DNA of 64,000 nucleotides from Pseudobdellovibrionaceae bacterium (GTDB lineage: Bacteria > Bdellovibrionota > Bdellovibrionia > Bdellovibrionales > UBA1609). A program made the position numbers and the translations under genes. This document shows positions 17,796 through 26,650 of this stretch, in pieces (position 1 is the first letter of the stretch; each line of letters begins with the position of its first letter). The stretch lies in NCBI GenBank assembly GCA_023954155.1, contig JAMLIO010000005.1, forward strand, positions 160,335-224,334. The letters run 5' to 3'. Below the pieces are notes generated by a model, which saw only the letters and a program-made list of their open reading frames with translations, was not told the DNA's origin and made no database searches.

Positions 17796-18464
17796 ATGTC
17801 GACTCAAAAAGTAGGTGTGACACGTTTTCTGGGTACAAATTGTGACCGTGACATTTGGAAGGCCTGCGAAAATCTAGGATTAACACCCGAGTGGCTGTGG
17901 CATGAAGATCAGTTTAACATTGAGGATTACCGTGCCCTCATTATTCCTGGAGGATTCAGTTACGGGGATTATCTACGCTGTGGGGCTTTGGCCGCAAAAA
18001 GTGCAGTGATGAAGTCTGTAACAGAAGCAGCTAAAAAGGGTGTTCCTATTTTGGGGATATGTAACGGTTTTCAGATTCTTTGTGAAACTAAGCTTTTGCC
18101 AGGGGTTTTGCTGCGTAACGAAGGTCTAAAATTTATTGATGATTGGGTGGAACTTAAAGCCAGCACACAGAATAAAAATTGGAATTTTCCTAAAACCCTT
18201 AAGATGCCTATTGCTCATGGTGAAGGTCGTTATTTTATAGATTCTGAAAGTTTAAAAAAACTGCAAGACCGTGATCAGATTTGGGTCACCTACGCATCTT
18301 CGAATCCCAATGGCTCCGTGCAAGACATCGCGGGCGTGATTGGTTCTGTGGATGATAAAACTATGAACATTGGTGGGCTGATGCCTCATCCAGAAAGAGC
18401 GATGAAAGACTGGATGGGTTCTACAGACGGGCAAACTTTATTGGCTCAATTTTTACAGGTGTAA
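17796..18464 (+). CDS. purQ: FGAM synthase subunit PurQ (glutaminase)
   Basis: This is a class I glutamine amidotransferase that supplies ammonia to PurL. The nucleophile cysteine is in LGICNGFQIL (around residue 86); the His-Glu pair is in MPHPERAM near the C-terminus. FPGG-type context appears as IPGGFSYGDYLR. Length is 222 aa. It follows purS by 9 bases and precedes purL by 2. Confidence 0.95.
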   Translation: MSTQKVGVTRFLGTNCDRDIWKACENLGLTPEWLWHEDQFNIEDYRALIIPGGFSYGDYLRCGALAAKSAVMKSVTEAAKKGVPILGICNGFQILCETKLLPGVLLRNEGLKFIDDWVELKASTQNKNWNFPKTLKMPIAHGEGRYFIDSESLKKLQDRDQIWVTYASSNPNGSVQDIAGVIGSVDDKTMNIGGLMPHPERAMKDWMGSTDGQTLLAQFLQV

Positions 18465-18466
18465 CC

Positions 18467-20785
18467 ATGAACTTAGAAGAAAAAATATCTTACTACCGTT
18501 TGAATAAAGAAGAGTACAACAAGATCTGTGACCTTTTAGGACGAGAGCCTCAAGGTGTAGAATGGGCTTTATTTTCTGCCCTATGGAGTGAGCATTGCAG
18601 TTATAAAAGTTCAAGACGCCACTTTAAAAAATTCTTTGCAGAATCTCCAAGACTTGTTGAAGGCTTTGGTGAAAATGCAGGCGTGATTGATTTAGGTGAA
18701 GGGGAAAGAGTCGGCTTTAAAATGGAAAGCCACAATCACCCGTCCTTCATCGAACCGTATCAAGGAGCCGCCACAGGTGTGGGTGGAATTTTAAGAGATA
18801 TTTTTACGATGGGGGCTCGTCCTATTGCTTTAGGAAACTATCTTTGTTTTGGCAGATCTGATGCCCCTCGAATGCAAGATTTAGTCAGTGGTGTGGTCAG
18901 TGGTATTGCAGGTTATGGAAACTGCGTGGGTGTACCGAATGTGACAGGACAAACGGAATTTCACTCTAGTTATGATGAGAACATTTTGGTCAATGCTTTT
19001 GCTTTAGGTTATTTTGGTAAAGAAGATGTGTTAGTCACCTCTAAAGCAAAAGGTGAGGGCAACTATGTGGTGTACGTGGGGGCCAAGACAGGTCGAGACG
19101 GAATCCATGGCGCAAGTATGGCCAGTGAATCCTTTGAAGACGGCGATGAGAGCAAGCGTCCCACCGTGCAGATCGGGGACCCCTTCTTTGAAAAACTTTT
19201 GATTGAAAGCTGTTTGGATGTGATCAATCAAAATCTAGTGGTGGCCATTCAAGATATGGGAGCTGCGGGCTTAACAAGCTCAAGTTTTGAGATGTCCTCT
19301 AAAGGGGGAGTAGGGCTAGATATGAGTCTGGATCAAGTTCCTCTTCGTGATGCCTCTATGAGCCCTGAAGACATTTTACTTTCTGAAAGCCAAGAACGTA
19401 TGCTCTTGGTGTGCCTACCTGAAAAATTTGAAGCTCTTAAAAAGGTCTTTCACAAATGGAACCTGGAAGCTACAAAAATTGGAGAGGTGGTTAAGGACAA
19501 AAAGATCACTCTGCGTTGGCATGGTGAGGTCTTAACTTCTCTTGATCCTGATCTTTTGGTGGAGAACTCTCCTAATTATGAGCGTAAATTTATTCCTTAT
19601 AGTGGGATTAAAAATTCTAAAGTGGTGGAGTTCAGTCAGCCTCCCGAATTTTATCTGCGTGATCTCTTTACTCAGATTCAGGCGACCAGTCGTCAGTGGA
19701 TCTATAGACAGTATGATCAGCGTGTGGGGGCCAATACGGCAAGAGACTGCGGTGACGATGTGGGTGTGGTGATGTTGCCTGAAACCCAAAGACCACTAGG
19801 TATTGTTTTAGGGTGTCGTCCTGCACTGATGCGTGGGGATGCCTATGTCGGGGCACAAGACGCCATCTTTTATCCTGCTATTGAGTTAGCTCTTAAAGGG
19901 CTTGAACCCTTAGCGGTGACAGACTGTTTGAATTACGGCAACCCTGAAAAAGAAAATGTCATGACGGATTTTGTGGCCTCTATTGAAGGCATAAGTTCGG
20001 CGTGTCGTGCTTTGAAGGCCCCTGTGATCAGCGGGAATGTGAGTTTTTATAACGAAACCAGAGGTCAAAACATCACACCTACGCCTAGCACAGGGCTTGT
20101 GGGTTTAGGGGAAGACATCGCGCATGTCCCTCATAGCACTTGGCAGAAAGAAGGGGATGTCATTTATAAAATCACTTCACCTGATGCCGTGAAGTGGTCA
20201 GGGTATTTTTATGACCAAAGTTTAGAGGTAGAACAACAAAAGACACGAGGAAAAGCCCTTGCAAATGATGCGGCCCCCTCTATGACATTAACTGCAAGTG
20301 GTGGGTCTAATGCTACGACGGCTATTGCAACAACAGGAACAACAAGTGGTGGAGTGAGCGGAGCCTTAAATGTGGAGGCTCTTGCGGGTTTTGTGAAGGG
20401 GCTCACGTCCTTGGTGCGCCAGTTTACTCCTAGCTCTTCTAAAATAGTGGGCAAGTATGGGCTGCTTTATACTTTATTCAAGATGAATGGTGAAAATTCA
20501 CAGTTTTCATCTTATTTGCAAATAGATTTTGACAGCGAGAGCCTTTTCCGTGAAAAACTATACGAAGTGGTGCTGGCTTTGTCTGCTGACAAGGTCGAAG
20601 AGTTTGAAAACTTTGTGTCCACAACACATCCTGATTGGCAGATGCAAAAGATAGGTCAAGTGACTAAGAGTGATAAGATCGTCATTGCAGATGCTAGTGG
20701 GCAAGAGCTTCAAACTTTTTCAAGCAAAGATCTTGGCATCCAGTATAAAAAAGGATGGTCCAATGCATTCTCAAGATTGCAATAG
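18467..20785 (+). CDS. purL: FGAM synthase subunit PurL, with diverged C-terminal quarter
   Basis: PurL makes FGAM from FGAR, ATP and ammonia. The first half is canonical: KMESHNHPSFIEPYQGAATG, GNCVGVPNVTGQT, IQDMGAAGLTSSSFEM. The third quarter (GLEPLAVTDCLNYGNPE; APVISGNVSFYNE) is also normal. After about residue 590 the sequence departs: a low-complexity Ala/Ser/Thr/Gly stretch (about residues 604-633) replaces the usual GGSE region, and I cannot find the normal SDGGL motif of the last domain. The frame is intact over 772 residues and the ending is a plausible fold, so I read it as divergence rather than a pseudogene. Confidence 0.93.
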   Translation: MNLEEKISYYRLNKEEYNKICDLLGREPQGVEWALFSALWSEHCSYKSSRRHFKKFFAESPRLVEGFGENAGVIDLGEGERVGFKMESHNHPSFIEPYQGAATGVGGILRDIFTMGARPIALGNYLCFGRSDAPRMQDLVSGVVSGIAGYGNCVGVPNVTGQTEFHSSYDENILVNAFALGYFGKEDVLVTSKAKGEGNYVVYVGAKTGRDGIHGASMASESFEDGDESKRPTVQIGDPFFEKLLIESCLDVINQNLVVAIQDMGAAGLTSSSFEMSSKGGVGLDMSLDQVPLRDASMSPEDILLSESQERMLLVCLPEKFEALKKVFHKWNLEATKIGEVVKDKKITLRWHGEVLTSLDPDLLVENSPNYERKFIPYSGIKNSKVVEFSQPPEFYLRDLFTQIQATSRQWIYRQYDQRVGANTARDCGDDVGVVMLPETQRPLGIVLGCRPALMRGDAYVGAQDAIFYPAIELALKGLEPLAVTDCLNYGNPEKENVMTDFVASIEGISSACRALKAPVISGNVSFYNETRGQNITPTPSTGLVGLGEDIAHVPHSTWQKEGDVIYKITSPDAVKWSGYFYDQSLEVEQQKTRGKALANDAAPSMTLTASGGSNATTAIATTGTTSGGVSGALNVEALAGFVKGLTSLVRQFTPSSSKIVGKYGLLYTLFKMNGENSQFSSYLQIDFDSESLFREKLYEVVLALSADKVEEFENFVSTTHPDWQMQKIGQVTKSDKIVIADASGQELQTFSSKDLGIQYKKGWSNAFSRLQ

Positions 20786-22307
20786 TGTAAAGCTACCTGT
20801 GTTAAAAAATATCTTCACAGACAAGATCAAAAATGTAAGTGATACGAATGAGGCCATCTCTGTGGAATCAAAAGCGCAGAGATCTTATCAACACAGTTCC
20901 GTAGAAGCTACGATGGACTTTTCCAAACGCAGTTGGAAAGAAGAGTGCGCCGTCTTTGGTATTTGGGATGATCCCGAAGCCAGTCACATGACTTACCTAG
21001 GGCTTTTTGCTCAACAACATCGTGGTCAAGAGGCTGCAGGTATAGTGACTCTCACCGAAGAGGGACAACACCTCAGACAAAAAGGCCCAGGCCTTGTCGG
21101 AGAAGTGTTTAGCGAGCAAGATCTCAAAAACCTTAAAGGGCGCTGTGCTGTGGGACATGTGCGATACTCCACCACAGGCAACAATGACACTCACAATATT
21201 CAACCCCTTACTGCAAGTTTGCTTAATGGTCCGTTAGCGGTGGCGCATAATGGAAATATTGTAAACGAAAGATCTATACGCAATCAACTCAAGCAAGAAG
21301 GGTCTATCTTTCAAGGGACTTCTGACACCGAAGTGCTTTTGCATCTTTTGTCTAAAGACCCAAGAAATGATCTTTTTGAATGTATGAAATCCTCTTTGCA
21401 AAAATTAGATGGGGCTTTTAGTTTTGTGGTTTTAAGTAAAGACAGTATGGTCATTGCCCGTGACCCCAGAGGATTTCGACCTCTGGTCTTAGGTAGAAGA
21501 CCTCACGAGCAAGGGCAAAGTTGGGTGGTGGCTTCAGAAACCTGTGCCTTTGATCTTATTGGAGCCGAGTTTGTCAGAGAAGTGGAACCAGGAGAGATCA
21601 TCAGTATCAGTAAGGAAGGATTTGTTTCTGAGTTTTATTCAGAAAATAAAAAGTATGCGCAATGTATTTTTGAACACGTGTACTTTGCTCGTCCAGATTC
21701 CAATGTTTTTGGTTTAAGTGTCTATAAGTCCAGAAAAGAATTTGGACGGGCTTTAGCCAAAGAAAATCCAGTGCAAGCTGACCTTGTGATTCCTGTTCCT
21801 GACAGTGGGATTGCCGCAGCTTTGGGTTATAGTGAAGAGAGTGGAATCCCTTTTGATCTGGGGATTATCAGAAATCACTACATAGGCAGAACCTTTATTC
21901 AGCCTACACAAAGTATTAGAAGTTTTGGTGTGAAGATCAAACTTAATCCTCAGTCTGATGTTTTAAAGGGAAAACGTGTGATTGTGATTGATGACTCTTT
22001 AGTGCGCGGGACCACCAGTAAAAAGATCATCCGTTTGGTGAGACAAGCAGGTGCTAAAGAGGTGCATTTTCGTGTAGCTTGTCCTCCGACCATCAGCCCT
22101 TGTTATTATGGGGTGGACACCCCTGAAAAAGATCAACTGATTGCGTCCAAACACTCGGTGGACCAGATCCAAGAGTACATCGAGGCGGACACCTTGGGGT
22201 ATTTAAGTCATGAAGGCATGATGAAGGCCGTAGACAGCGCGCCGCGCGGAGGATTTTGCTCTGCGTGCTTCACCGCAGATTATCCTGCGGGTTTGCCTGA
22301 GGCCTAA
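20763..22307 (+). CDS. purF: Amidophosphoribosyltransferase
   Basis: PurF commits PRPP to purine synthesis. The N-terminal glutaminase nucleophile is the Cys in KEECAVFGIWDD; HRGQEAAGI and GHVRYSTTG follow. The phosphoribosyltransferase domain shows the PRPP loop VIVIDDSLVRGTTS. CPPTISPCYYG and the late cysteines (GGFCSACF) resemble the iron-sulfur type of Bacillus PurF. Two starts compete. The ATG at 20763, inside purL behind AAAAGGATGG, leaves a 61-residue leader before the cysteine. The ATG at 20913 leaves exactly 11 residues, as in the B. subtilis propeptide, but has a weak ribosome site and a 127-base gap. I list the longer form; the shorter is quite possible. Confidence 0.92.
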   Translation: MHSQDCNSVKLPVLKNIFTDKIKNVSDTNEAISVESKAQRSYQHSSVEATMDFSKRSWKEECAVFGIWDDPEASHMTYLGLFAQQHRGQEAAGIVTLTEEGQHLRQKGPGLVGEVFSEQDLKNLKGRCAVGHVRYSTTGNNDTHNIQPLTASLLNGPLAVAHNGNIVNERSIRNQLKQEGSIFQGTSDTEVLLHLLSKDPRNDLFECMKSSLQKLDGAFSFVVLSKDSMVIARDPRGFRPLVLGRRPHEQGQSWVVASETCAFDLIGAEFVREVEPGEIISISKEGFVSEFYSENKKYAQCIFEHVYFARPDSNVFGLSVYKSRKEFGRALAKENPVQADLVIPVPDSGIAAALGYSEESGIPFDLGIIRNHYIGRTFIQPTQSIRSFGVKIKLNPQSDVLKGKRVIVIDDSLVRGTTSKKIIRLVRQAGAKEVHFRVACPPTISPCYYGVDTPEKDQLIASKHSVDQIQEYIEADTLGYLSHEGMMKAVDSAPRGGFCSACFTADYPAGLPEA

Positions 22308-22347
22308 AACTTATCTATATTTAGTGGGGACATTTGGGGGAGGTCTT

Positions 22348-22833
22348 ATGAAGAATTTCGTTTTGTTTATTCTTGCCAAGACATTTTTAGTTTTTGCAGT
22401 CACGTTTATAGTTTCTGGTTTTGGGGCCTATGCCAGTACAACAAAGACAGAGTTAATATGTGTCTTCAGTCACCCACAGATGGTTGTGGTCTTTGACCCT
22501 GACGAGAGCACTGTGACTTACACCGATGAGTTTGAAGCAGGATTGATTCTTACTAACTACGGAAGTCTGGTTCCTAACATTCCCTCCAGTAGGAATCCTG
22601 ATGTTTATAAAGCGACTCCAGGCAGTAGATATAAAATCGTAGGACCCACTGGAGACTTAATTTTAGATTTAACATTTAATTATAAAGGCTTTGATGGCAG
22701 CAGCGAGATGTCTTATCCCTTTGAAGCTATTTTTTATGACCACCGCTACAACGATCAATTTGGTGGGGGCTGTTACACCGAAAACGCTCTACCCATCTTC
22801 TTTGACGACATCATCAGCGAAATCCAGAACTAA
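22348..22833 (+). CDS. Small exported protein of unknown function, 161 aa
   Basis: An ATG at 22348 behind a strong GGGGGAGG site gives a signal peptide (MKNFVLFILAKTFLVFAVTF) cleaved near AYA-STT. The frame could open at a GTG at 22324, but that would bury the ribosome site. The mature part has two cysteines and many aspartates and prolines, and no motif I know. It may be cotranscribed with purF (40 bases downstream) and ends 52 bases before palindrome B. Confidence 0.65.
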   Translation: MKNFVLFILAKTFLVFAVTFIVSGFGAYASTTKTELICVFSHPQMVVVFDPDESTVTYTDEFEAGLILTNYGSLVPNIPSSRNPDVYKATPGSRYKIVGPTGDLILDLTFNYKGFDGSSEMSYPFEAIFYDHRYNDQFGGGCYTENALPIFFDDIISEIQN

Positions 22834-22885
22834 GCTCTCTCACATATAGAGTTTGTGGTGATCCCACTTTTTATTTCTGAAAGGC

Positions 22886-23042
22886 GTTGTTGTTTGGGAG
22901 GTCTTAGAAGACATATCCCTCTGACAATAGGCACGCCCATCCATGGGCTCTTCCAGTATTTGCCCTGCGGGCAAAACGCGTCACGCTTACTGGAGGCCAA
23001 TTGTTAGAGGGATATGTCTTCTAAGACCTCCCAAACAACAAC
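22886..23042. repeat. Palindromic element B (43-bp arms, 71-bp loop)
   Basis: Left arm 22886-22928 and right arm 23000-23042 are inverted copies with one mismatch in 43. The loop contains a 69-base segment (22930-22998) that occurs again, exactly and reverse-complemented, in element C at 26692-26760. The loop holds two small palindromes, GCCC-AT-CCATGGGC-like and TTTGCCCTGCGGGCAAA. Outer borders GGCGTT (left) and ACTGCC (right) are shared, in the same orientation, with element C. It lies 52 bases past the stop of the preceding gene. Confidence 0.92.
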
Positions 23043-23180
23043 TGCCTGTGTGATGGTGTTTAAGTTGGGATATAGCTGTCTCTGCTCCGGTTTAATTTCA
23101 CCATCAACTTCTTCTCTGTCTTTTAAATCGGACTTTTTTTGTTGCTTTCATTTGATTTTCCTTTACGATCTGTATTTGCT
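23043..23180. other. Non-coding spacer left of the insertion sequence
   Basis: AT-rich sequence with an inverted GATGGTG/CACCATC pair. It shows no similarity that I can see to the RHS coding sequence that the IS truncates on its other side, so the IS junction does not look like a simple insertion into an intact gene. Confidence 0.4.
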
Positions 23181-23206
23181 TGACGGGGCCCCAGTTTTAG
23201 AACCAA

Positions 23207-24025
23207 TTATAATACGACTAGTCGACATTCAAGCTCCTTATTTTCCGGTGTAAATGTTTCTGGTGCCGGAGGTCTATACCCAAGAGAGCTATGAGGTCTT
23301 TTCGTGTTGTAATGTCTTCGCCATGTTTCAATCATTACTTGAGCCTCTTTTAAAGAGTAAAAAATCTCTCCATTTAAAAGCTCATCTCTTAGTTTTCCGT
23401 TAAAAGACTCAACATAACCGTTTTCCCAAGGACTTCCAGGCTGGATAAAAAGAGGCTTTAATTCGAGTTTGTTAAACCACATCCTTAAGTTTGTGGCGAT
23501 AAACTCTGGCCCATTATCAGATCTTATATGCTCAGGAACCCCTCTCTTGATAAAAAGCTCAGCCAGTGCGTCTTGAACATCTTCTGAAGTCATTTTTCGT
23601 TTAACTTTGATCACAAGACTCTCCCTTGTAAATTCATCGATCACATTAAAAAGCTTGATTGTCTTTCCGTTATGAGTTTTATCCATCATAAAATCGTAAG
23701 ACCATACGTGATTTGGTCTTTCTGGCCTCAGTCTTATGCAAGAGCCTTCTTGATCCCAAAGTCGCGCTCTTTTTTTTTGCTTCTTTGGTACCTTAAGGCC
23801 TAGAGCTCTCCAGATTCTAAAAACTCTTTTCTTATTGATCTCCCATCCTTTTTCTTGAAGAAGAGCGGTCACTCTCTTATATCCATAGCGGCCATAAAGC
23901 TGTGATAACTCTAAGATGTCTCTCGTAAGTCGGTCTTCCTCAGGTCTGTAAATAGCTGTGTATCGTTGGCTAGATCTGCTTTGGTTTAAAATTTTACAAG
24001 CCCGTCTTTCTGAGATATTGAACAC
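23207..24025 (-). CDS. IS3-family transposase OrfB (DDE integrase core)
   Basis: The catalytic triad is present: D in WSYDFMMDK, D in RSDNGPEF, and E in YVESFNGKLRDE. The HTH_21-like segment (YGRYGYKRVTALLQ) precedes it and RPHSSLGYRPP follows. In the same frame, coding-like sequence continues upstream past the annotated start (LSPSRKREAVEHAIEVF) to overlap the end of orfA. The full transposase is therefore probably an OrfAB fusion made by a -1 frameshift near the orfA stop (around 24070), as in other IS3 members. Confidence 0.9.
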   Translation of the reverse strand: MFNISERRACKILNQSRSSQRYTAIYRPEEDRLTRDILELSQLYGRYGYKRVTALLQEKGWEINKKRVFRIWRALGLKVPKKQKKRARLWDQEGSCIRLRPERPNHVWSYDFMMDKTHNGKTIKLFNVIDEFTRESLVIKVKRKMTSEDVQDALAELFIKRGVPEHIRSDNGPEFIATNLRMWFNKLELKPLFIQPGSPWENGYVESFNGKLRDELLNGEIFYSLKEAQVMIETWRRHYNTKRPHSSLGYRPPAPETFTPENKELECRLVVL

Positions 24026-24066
24026 CTCGATGGCGTGTTCAACGGCTTCGCGTTTTCTTGACGGGC

Positions 24067-24348
24067 TTAGAAGTTTCCCCGGTTAATTTCCTTAAGCACG
24101 GAATTATCCAAGGCCAGATCAGCAACCAGCTTCTTAAGTCTTGTATTTTCGTTTTCAAGCTCTTTAAGCCTTCTTGCTTGGTCCACATCAAGACCTCCAA
24201 ACTCCTTTCTCCAGCGATAAAAGGTTTGAATAGTGATGCTTGCTTTTTTGCAGGCTGCCTCTTGAGATAGGCCTCGACCTTGCTCAATTTCAATATCTCG
24301 AAGAATTTTGACGATCTCCTCGGCACTTCGTTTTTTCTTTCCCGACAT
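24067..24348 (-). CDS. IS3-family transposase OrfA (helix-turn-helix)
   Basis: This 93-residue protein has an N-terminal helix-turn-helix (LSQEAACKKASITIQTFYRW) and a leucine-zipper region (LKELENENTRLKKLVADLAL) that mediates OrfAB multimers in this family. A GGAGCAAG sequence precedes the ATG. The stop lies at the presumed frameshift window into orfB. Confidence 0.9.
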   Translation of the reverse strand: MSGKKKRSAEEIVKILRDIEIEQGRGLSQEAACKKASITIQTFYRWRKEFGGLDVDQARRLKELENENTRLKKLVADLALDNSVLKEINRGNF

Positions 24349-24413
24349 AAAACTTGCTCCTTTTCTCTTATAATCCTACCATATTAGTGGATTAGGTCTT
24401 GGGGGCCAGGTCA

Positions 24414-25106
24414 GGTAGAAGTTTAAACAGCACGGTCACTCATATGTTTGTATATGAGGGCGACTTAAGAATTATAGCGGATATCAACCCAAGTACGGGA
24501 AATATTGAGACGAGATATGTATATGTCTCACAATCGCACAGTCCAGACTATATGATGAGAGGTGGTCAAGAGTACCAGTTTGTCAAAGACCACTTAGGTA
24601 GTGTAAAATTAGTGGTAAGGGTCAGTGATGGCGTAGTTATGCAAAACATCACTTACGATGAGTTTGGAAGAGTGTTAAGCGATACGAATCCAGGCTTTCA
24701 GCCCTTTGGATTTGCAGGTGGAGTGTACGATGCTCAAACAGGCTTAACAAAGTTTGGAGTAAGAGATTACGACGCAGAAGTGGGCAGATGGCTTACAAAG
24801 GACCCGATTTTATTCCATGGAGGAGATGCTAATCTTTATGGGTATGTGATGATGGATCCAATAAATCTTGTCGATCCAGATGGTGAATTTGGTGTTGCAC
24901 TTGCAGTTAGTGTTGGTGTTCTCTATGGATTATACCGTGCTTTTGATGCATATCAATATCATACGAATCCAAGATATAAATTGGAAAAAGACATTAAAAA
25001 CAAAGACAATGAATATGATCCAGATAGAAACAAGTGTGTGCCAGGATATAAAGAGCCAGGGAAAAGTAATAGGCACTATAAGTATATGGTAGCGAGGAAT
25101 TATTAA
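24414..25106 (+). pseudogene. RHS-repeat protein, 5'-truncated C-terminal cassette 1 (tip 1)
   Basis: The frame is open through the IS end, but native sequence starts at 24414. It encodes a YD-repeat end (FVYEGDLRIIADINPSTGNI), then the RHS core (EYQFVKDHLGSVKLVVRVSD; TGLTKFGVRDYDAEVGRWL; TKDPILFHGG; NLYGYV), then the DPDG boundary. About 78 unique residues follow: a short hydrophobic stretch and a polar Lys/Asp/Tyr-rich tip. In polymorphic RHS toxins the sequence after this boundary is the toxin. The N-terminal shell is missing, so this piece cannot be delivered as it stands. No toxin motif is recognisable in the tip. Confidence 0.8.
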
Positions 25107-25237
25107 TGAAAAAATTTTTAGTATATGCGATTGGTGTAGTTTTCTTTGGGACAATAATGATTGTGTATATGGAATGCAAAAGTCCCAAGCCCATACTTAT
25201 AGCCCCAGAAGATACAAAAAGTATTTCTGCAGAATAA
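25106..25237 (+). CDS. Small membrane-anchored ORF after RHS tip 1, candidate immunity protein
   Basis: An ATG at 25106 overlaps the stop of tip 1 (TAATG) and encodes 43 residues. A single hydrophobic helix (MKKFLVYAIGVVFFGTIMIV) is followed by a cysteine and a short polar tail ending KSISAE. The stop-start overlap implies coupled translation with the tip, the usual arrangement for toxin-immunity pairs. The size is small for an immunity protein, so this is inference. Confidence 0.45.
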   Translation: MKKFLVYAIGVVFFGTIMIVYMECKSPKPILIAPEDTKSISAE

Positions 25238-25244
25238 CTAAAGA

Positions 25245-25880
25245 TATTTACTATCTCACAATGAAGCAGATTAACCTAATATGATTAGAGGAGGTCAGGA
25301 GTACCAGTTTGTCAAAGACCACTTAGGTAGTGTAAAATTAGTAGTAAGGGTCAGTGATGGGAACATCATACAGGCCTTAGAGTATGATGAGTTTGGAAGA
25401 GTGTTAAGCGATACGAATTCAGGCTTTCAGCCCTTTGGATTTGCAGGTGGAGTTTACGATGCTCAAACAGGCTTAACAAAGTTTGGAGTGAGAGATTACG
25501 ATGCTGAGGTGGGTAGATGGCTTACAAAGGACCCGATTTTATTCCATGGAGGAGACGTTAATCTTTATGGGTATGTGCTGATGGATCCTGTGAATTCAAT
25601 TGATCCTCTTGGAATGGGACCAATTGGTTTTGGTGCATGTGCAGCAATAGCTGCTATTTCAGGCTTTAGTTTGTTAAAAGATACCGCTAATCTTAAAAAA
25701 CAGTTGGATGCTAATAGAAAAGAAGCAGCTACCTGTGATGGGTTGAGTGAAAGAAAGCTTGAGTTAGATCAAGAGTATTTGAGATTAAATCATCAATATG
25801 CAAAAGATCAGGGTTTTAACCAAGCATTAGGTACAGCAGTCGGTGTTGCTTGTATAGGGCTGATTGCTTCGCCATGGTAA
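25245..25880 (+). pseudogene. RHS C-terminal orphan cassette 2 (tip 2)
   Basis: Homology to cassette 1 begins near 25245, with an in-frame TAA at about 25275. An ATG at 25281 (MIRGGQEYQ) opens the remaining frame of 199 residues. About 300 bases are nearly identical to 24565-24865. After the boundary (DPLG, where cassette 1 has DPDG) comes a different tip of about 95 residues: a Gly/Ala-rich hydrophobic segment, a charged helical segment, and a second hydrophobic end (GTAVGVACIGLIASPW). Without a delivery shell it looks like a displaced cassette available for recombination. Confidence 0.75.
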
Positions 25881-25893
25881 GAAGGGGCCAAGG

Positions 25894-26172
25894 ATGTCAT
25901 CTATATTTCTAACATTAAAAGTTGTTTATATTATTTGGCTGTTAATTACTATTTTTGGTTTTTTGTATTTAACGAGAGGTTTTAGCTTAAATGAGAGATA
26001 TAATTCATTACGTAATAAACCTCAAAAAAGCTTAGTTGATAAGTATGGATTGCGGAAAGTTAAAGACATTAGAAATTTTATGTATTTTATGTTTTTTTTT
26101 AATGGTTCTTCTTATGATTTTCTTTCAATCCATAATGGATTTTTTCAGTTAGGAGTGGATAGGGTTAGTTAA
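25894..26172 (+). CDS. Membrane protein after RHS tip 2, candidate immunity protein, 92 aa
   Basis: The ATG at 25894 lies directly behind a purine-rich AAGAAGGGGCCAAGG site, 13 bases past the tip-2 stop. The product has one N-terminal transmembrane helix (about residues 5-24) and an aromatic-rich basic C-terminal part. Placement after a tip suggests an immunity role; no family is recognised. The codon use is markedly AT-rich compared with the housekeeping genes around it. Confidence 0.5.
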   Translation: MSSIFLTLKVVYIIWLLITIFGFLYLTRGFSLNERYNSLRNKPQKSLVDKYGLRKVKDIRNFMYFMFFFNGSSYDFLSIHNGFFQLGVDRVS

Positions 26173-26206
26173 GAAGACTTAAGATTATAGAAGTTATAAT
26201 AATAAA

Positions 26207-26521
26207 GTGAGCCAGATGGTTGGCTGTCGAAAAGACTTAATTCTATTCCATGGAGGAGATGCTAATCTTTATGGGTATGTGATAAATGACCCTGTAAATA
26301 CCGTTGATCCTGAGGGTACGCAACCTCCTCCTAGGTTTGGTAGAAATCGAGGTGAAACGGCGCATCTTATTGGAGAATTTATACGTCCTTTTTTATATAA
26401 AACATGCCAGGAGGACGCTACTTTATGTCCGCGCAATAAAGAAGCAATGCAAAGAGCAGCTTGTGAGGAAGGAAATCCCAATATGAACCCGAAACCAGTG
26501 CCGCCATTTTATAGCAGATAA
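26207..26521 (+). pseudogene. RHS C-terminal fragment, cassette 3 (tip 3)
   Basis: Only the last part of the core remains. DNA matching GRWLTKDP is frameshifted (26210-26240), then LILFHGGDANLYGYVINDPV is in frame, then the boundary DPEG, and then about 66 residues of a third unrelated tip rich in Pro, Arg and Cys. The GTG opening at 26207 is probably not a natural start. With cassettes 1 and 2 this forms an array of one core with three different ends. Confidence 0.7.
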
Positions 26522-26650
26522 AGTTTAGAATATTAGGAGGAGTTGACCTTCCCCCAATTTTCATCCAGTCAGAAGGAATAAAATTTCTTACTCAGGATTT
26601 TTTAAATAAAGATTCATTATCCCGATTCAAACACAATCATACTGGCGTTG
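26522..26650. other. Non-coding spacer before palindrome C
   Basis: AT-rich sequence containing an AGGAGG-like site (26535-26540) but no open frame that I can support. It may be the remains of a further tip follow-on gene. Confidence 0.3.

Larger units (their letters stand above)
23181..24413 (-). mobile_element. IS3-family insertion sequence, IS407-like, 1.23 kb
   Basis: The element carries overlapping orfA and orfB on the minus strand and ends in imperfect terminal inverted repeats beginning TGAC (TGACGGGGCCCC at 23181; TGACCTGGCCCCC reading inward from 24413). Length, two-frame transposase and TGACCTG-type ends fit the IS407 subgroup. The bases flanking each end (TGCT left, GGTA right) do not match, so no target duplication is preserved; this fits later deletion or rearrangement. 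Both transposase frames look intact. It truncates an RHS gene on its right. Confidence 0.88.

Noticed and set aside
23014..23253. 79-codon plus-strand frame running from palindrome B into the IS end
   Set aside because: It spans a repeat arm, a spacer and the IS inverted repeat, with no ribosome site and no coding character.
23177..24417. Target-site duplication around the IS3-family element
   Set aside because: The 4 bases on each side (TGCT and GGTA) do not match; no duplication is claimed.
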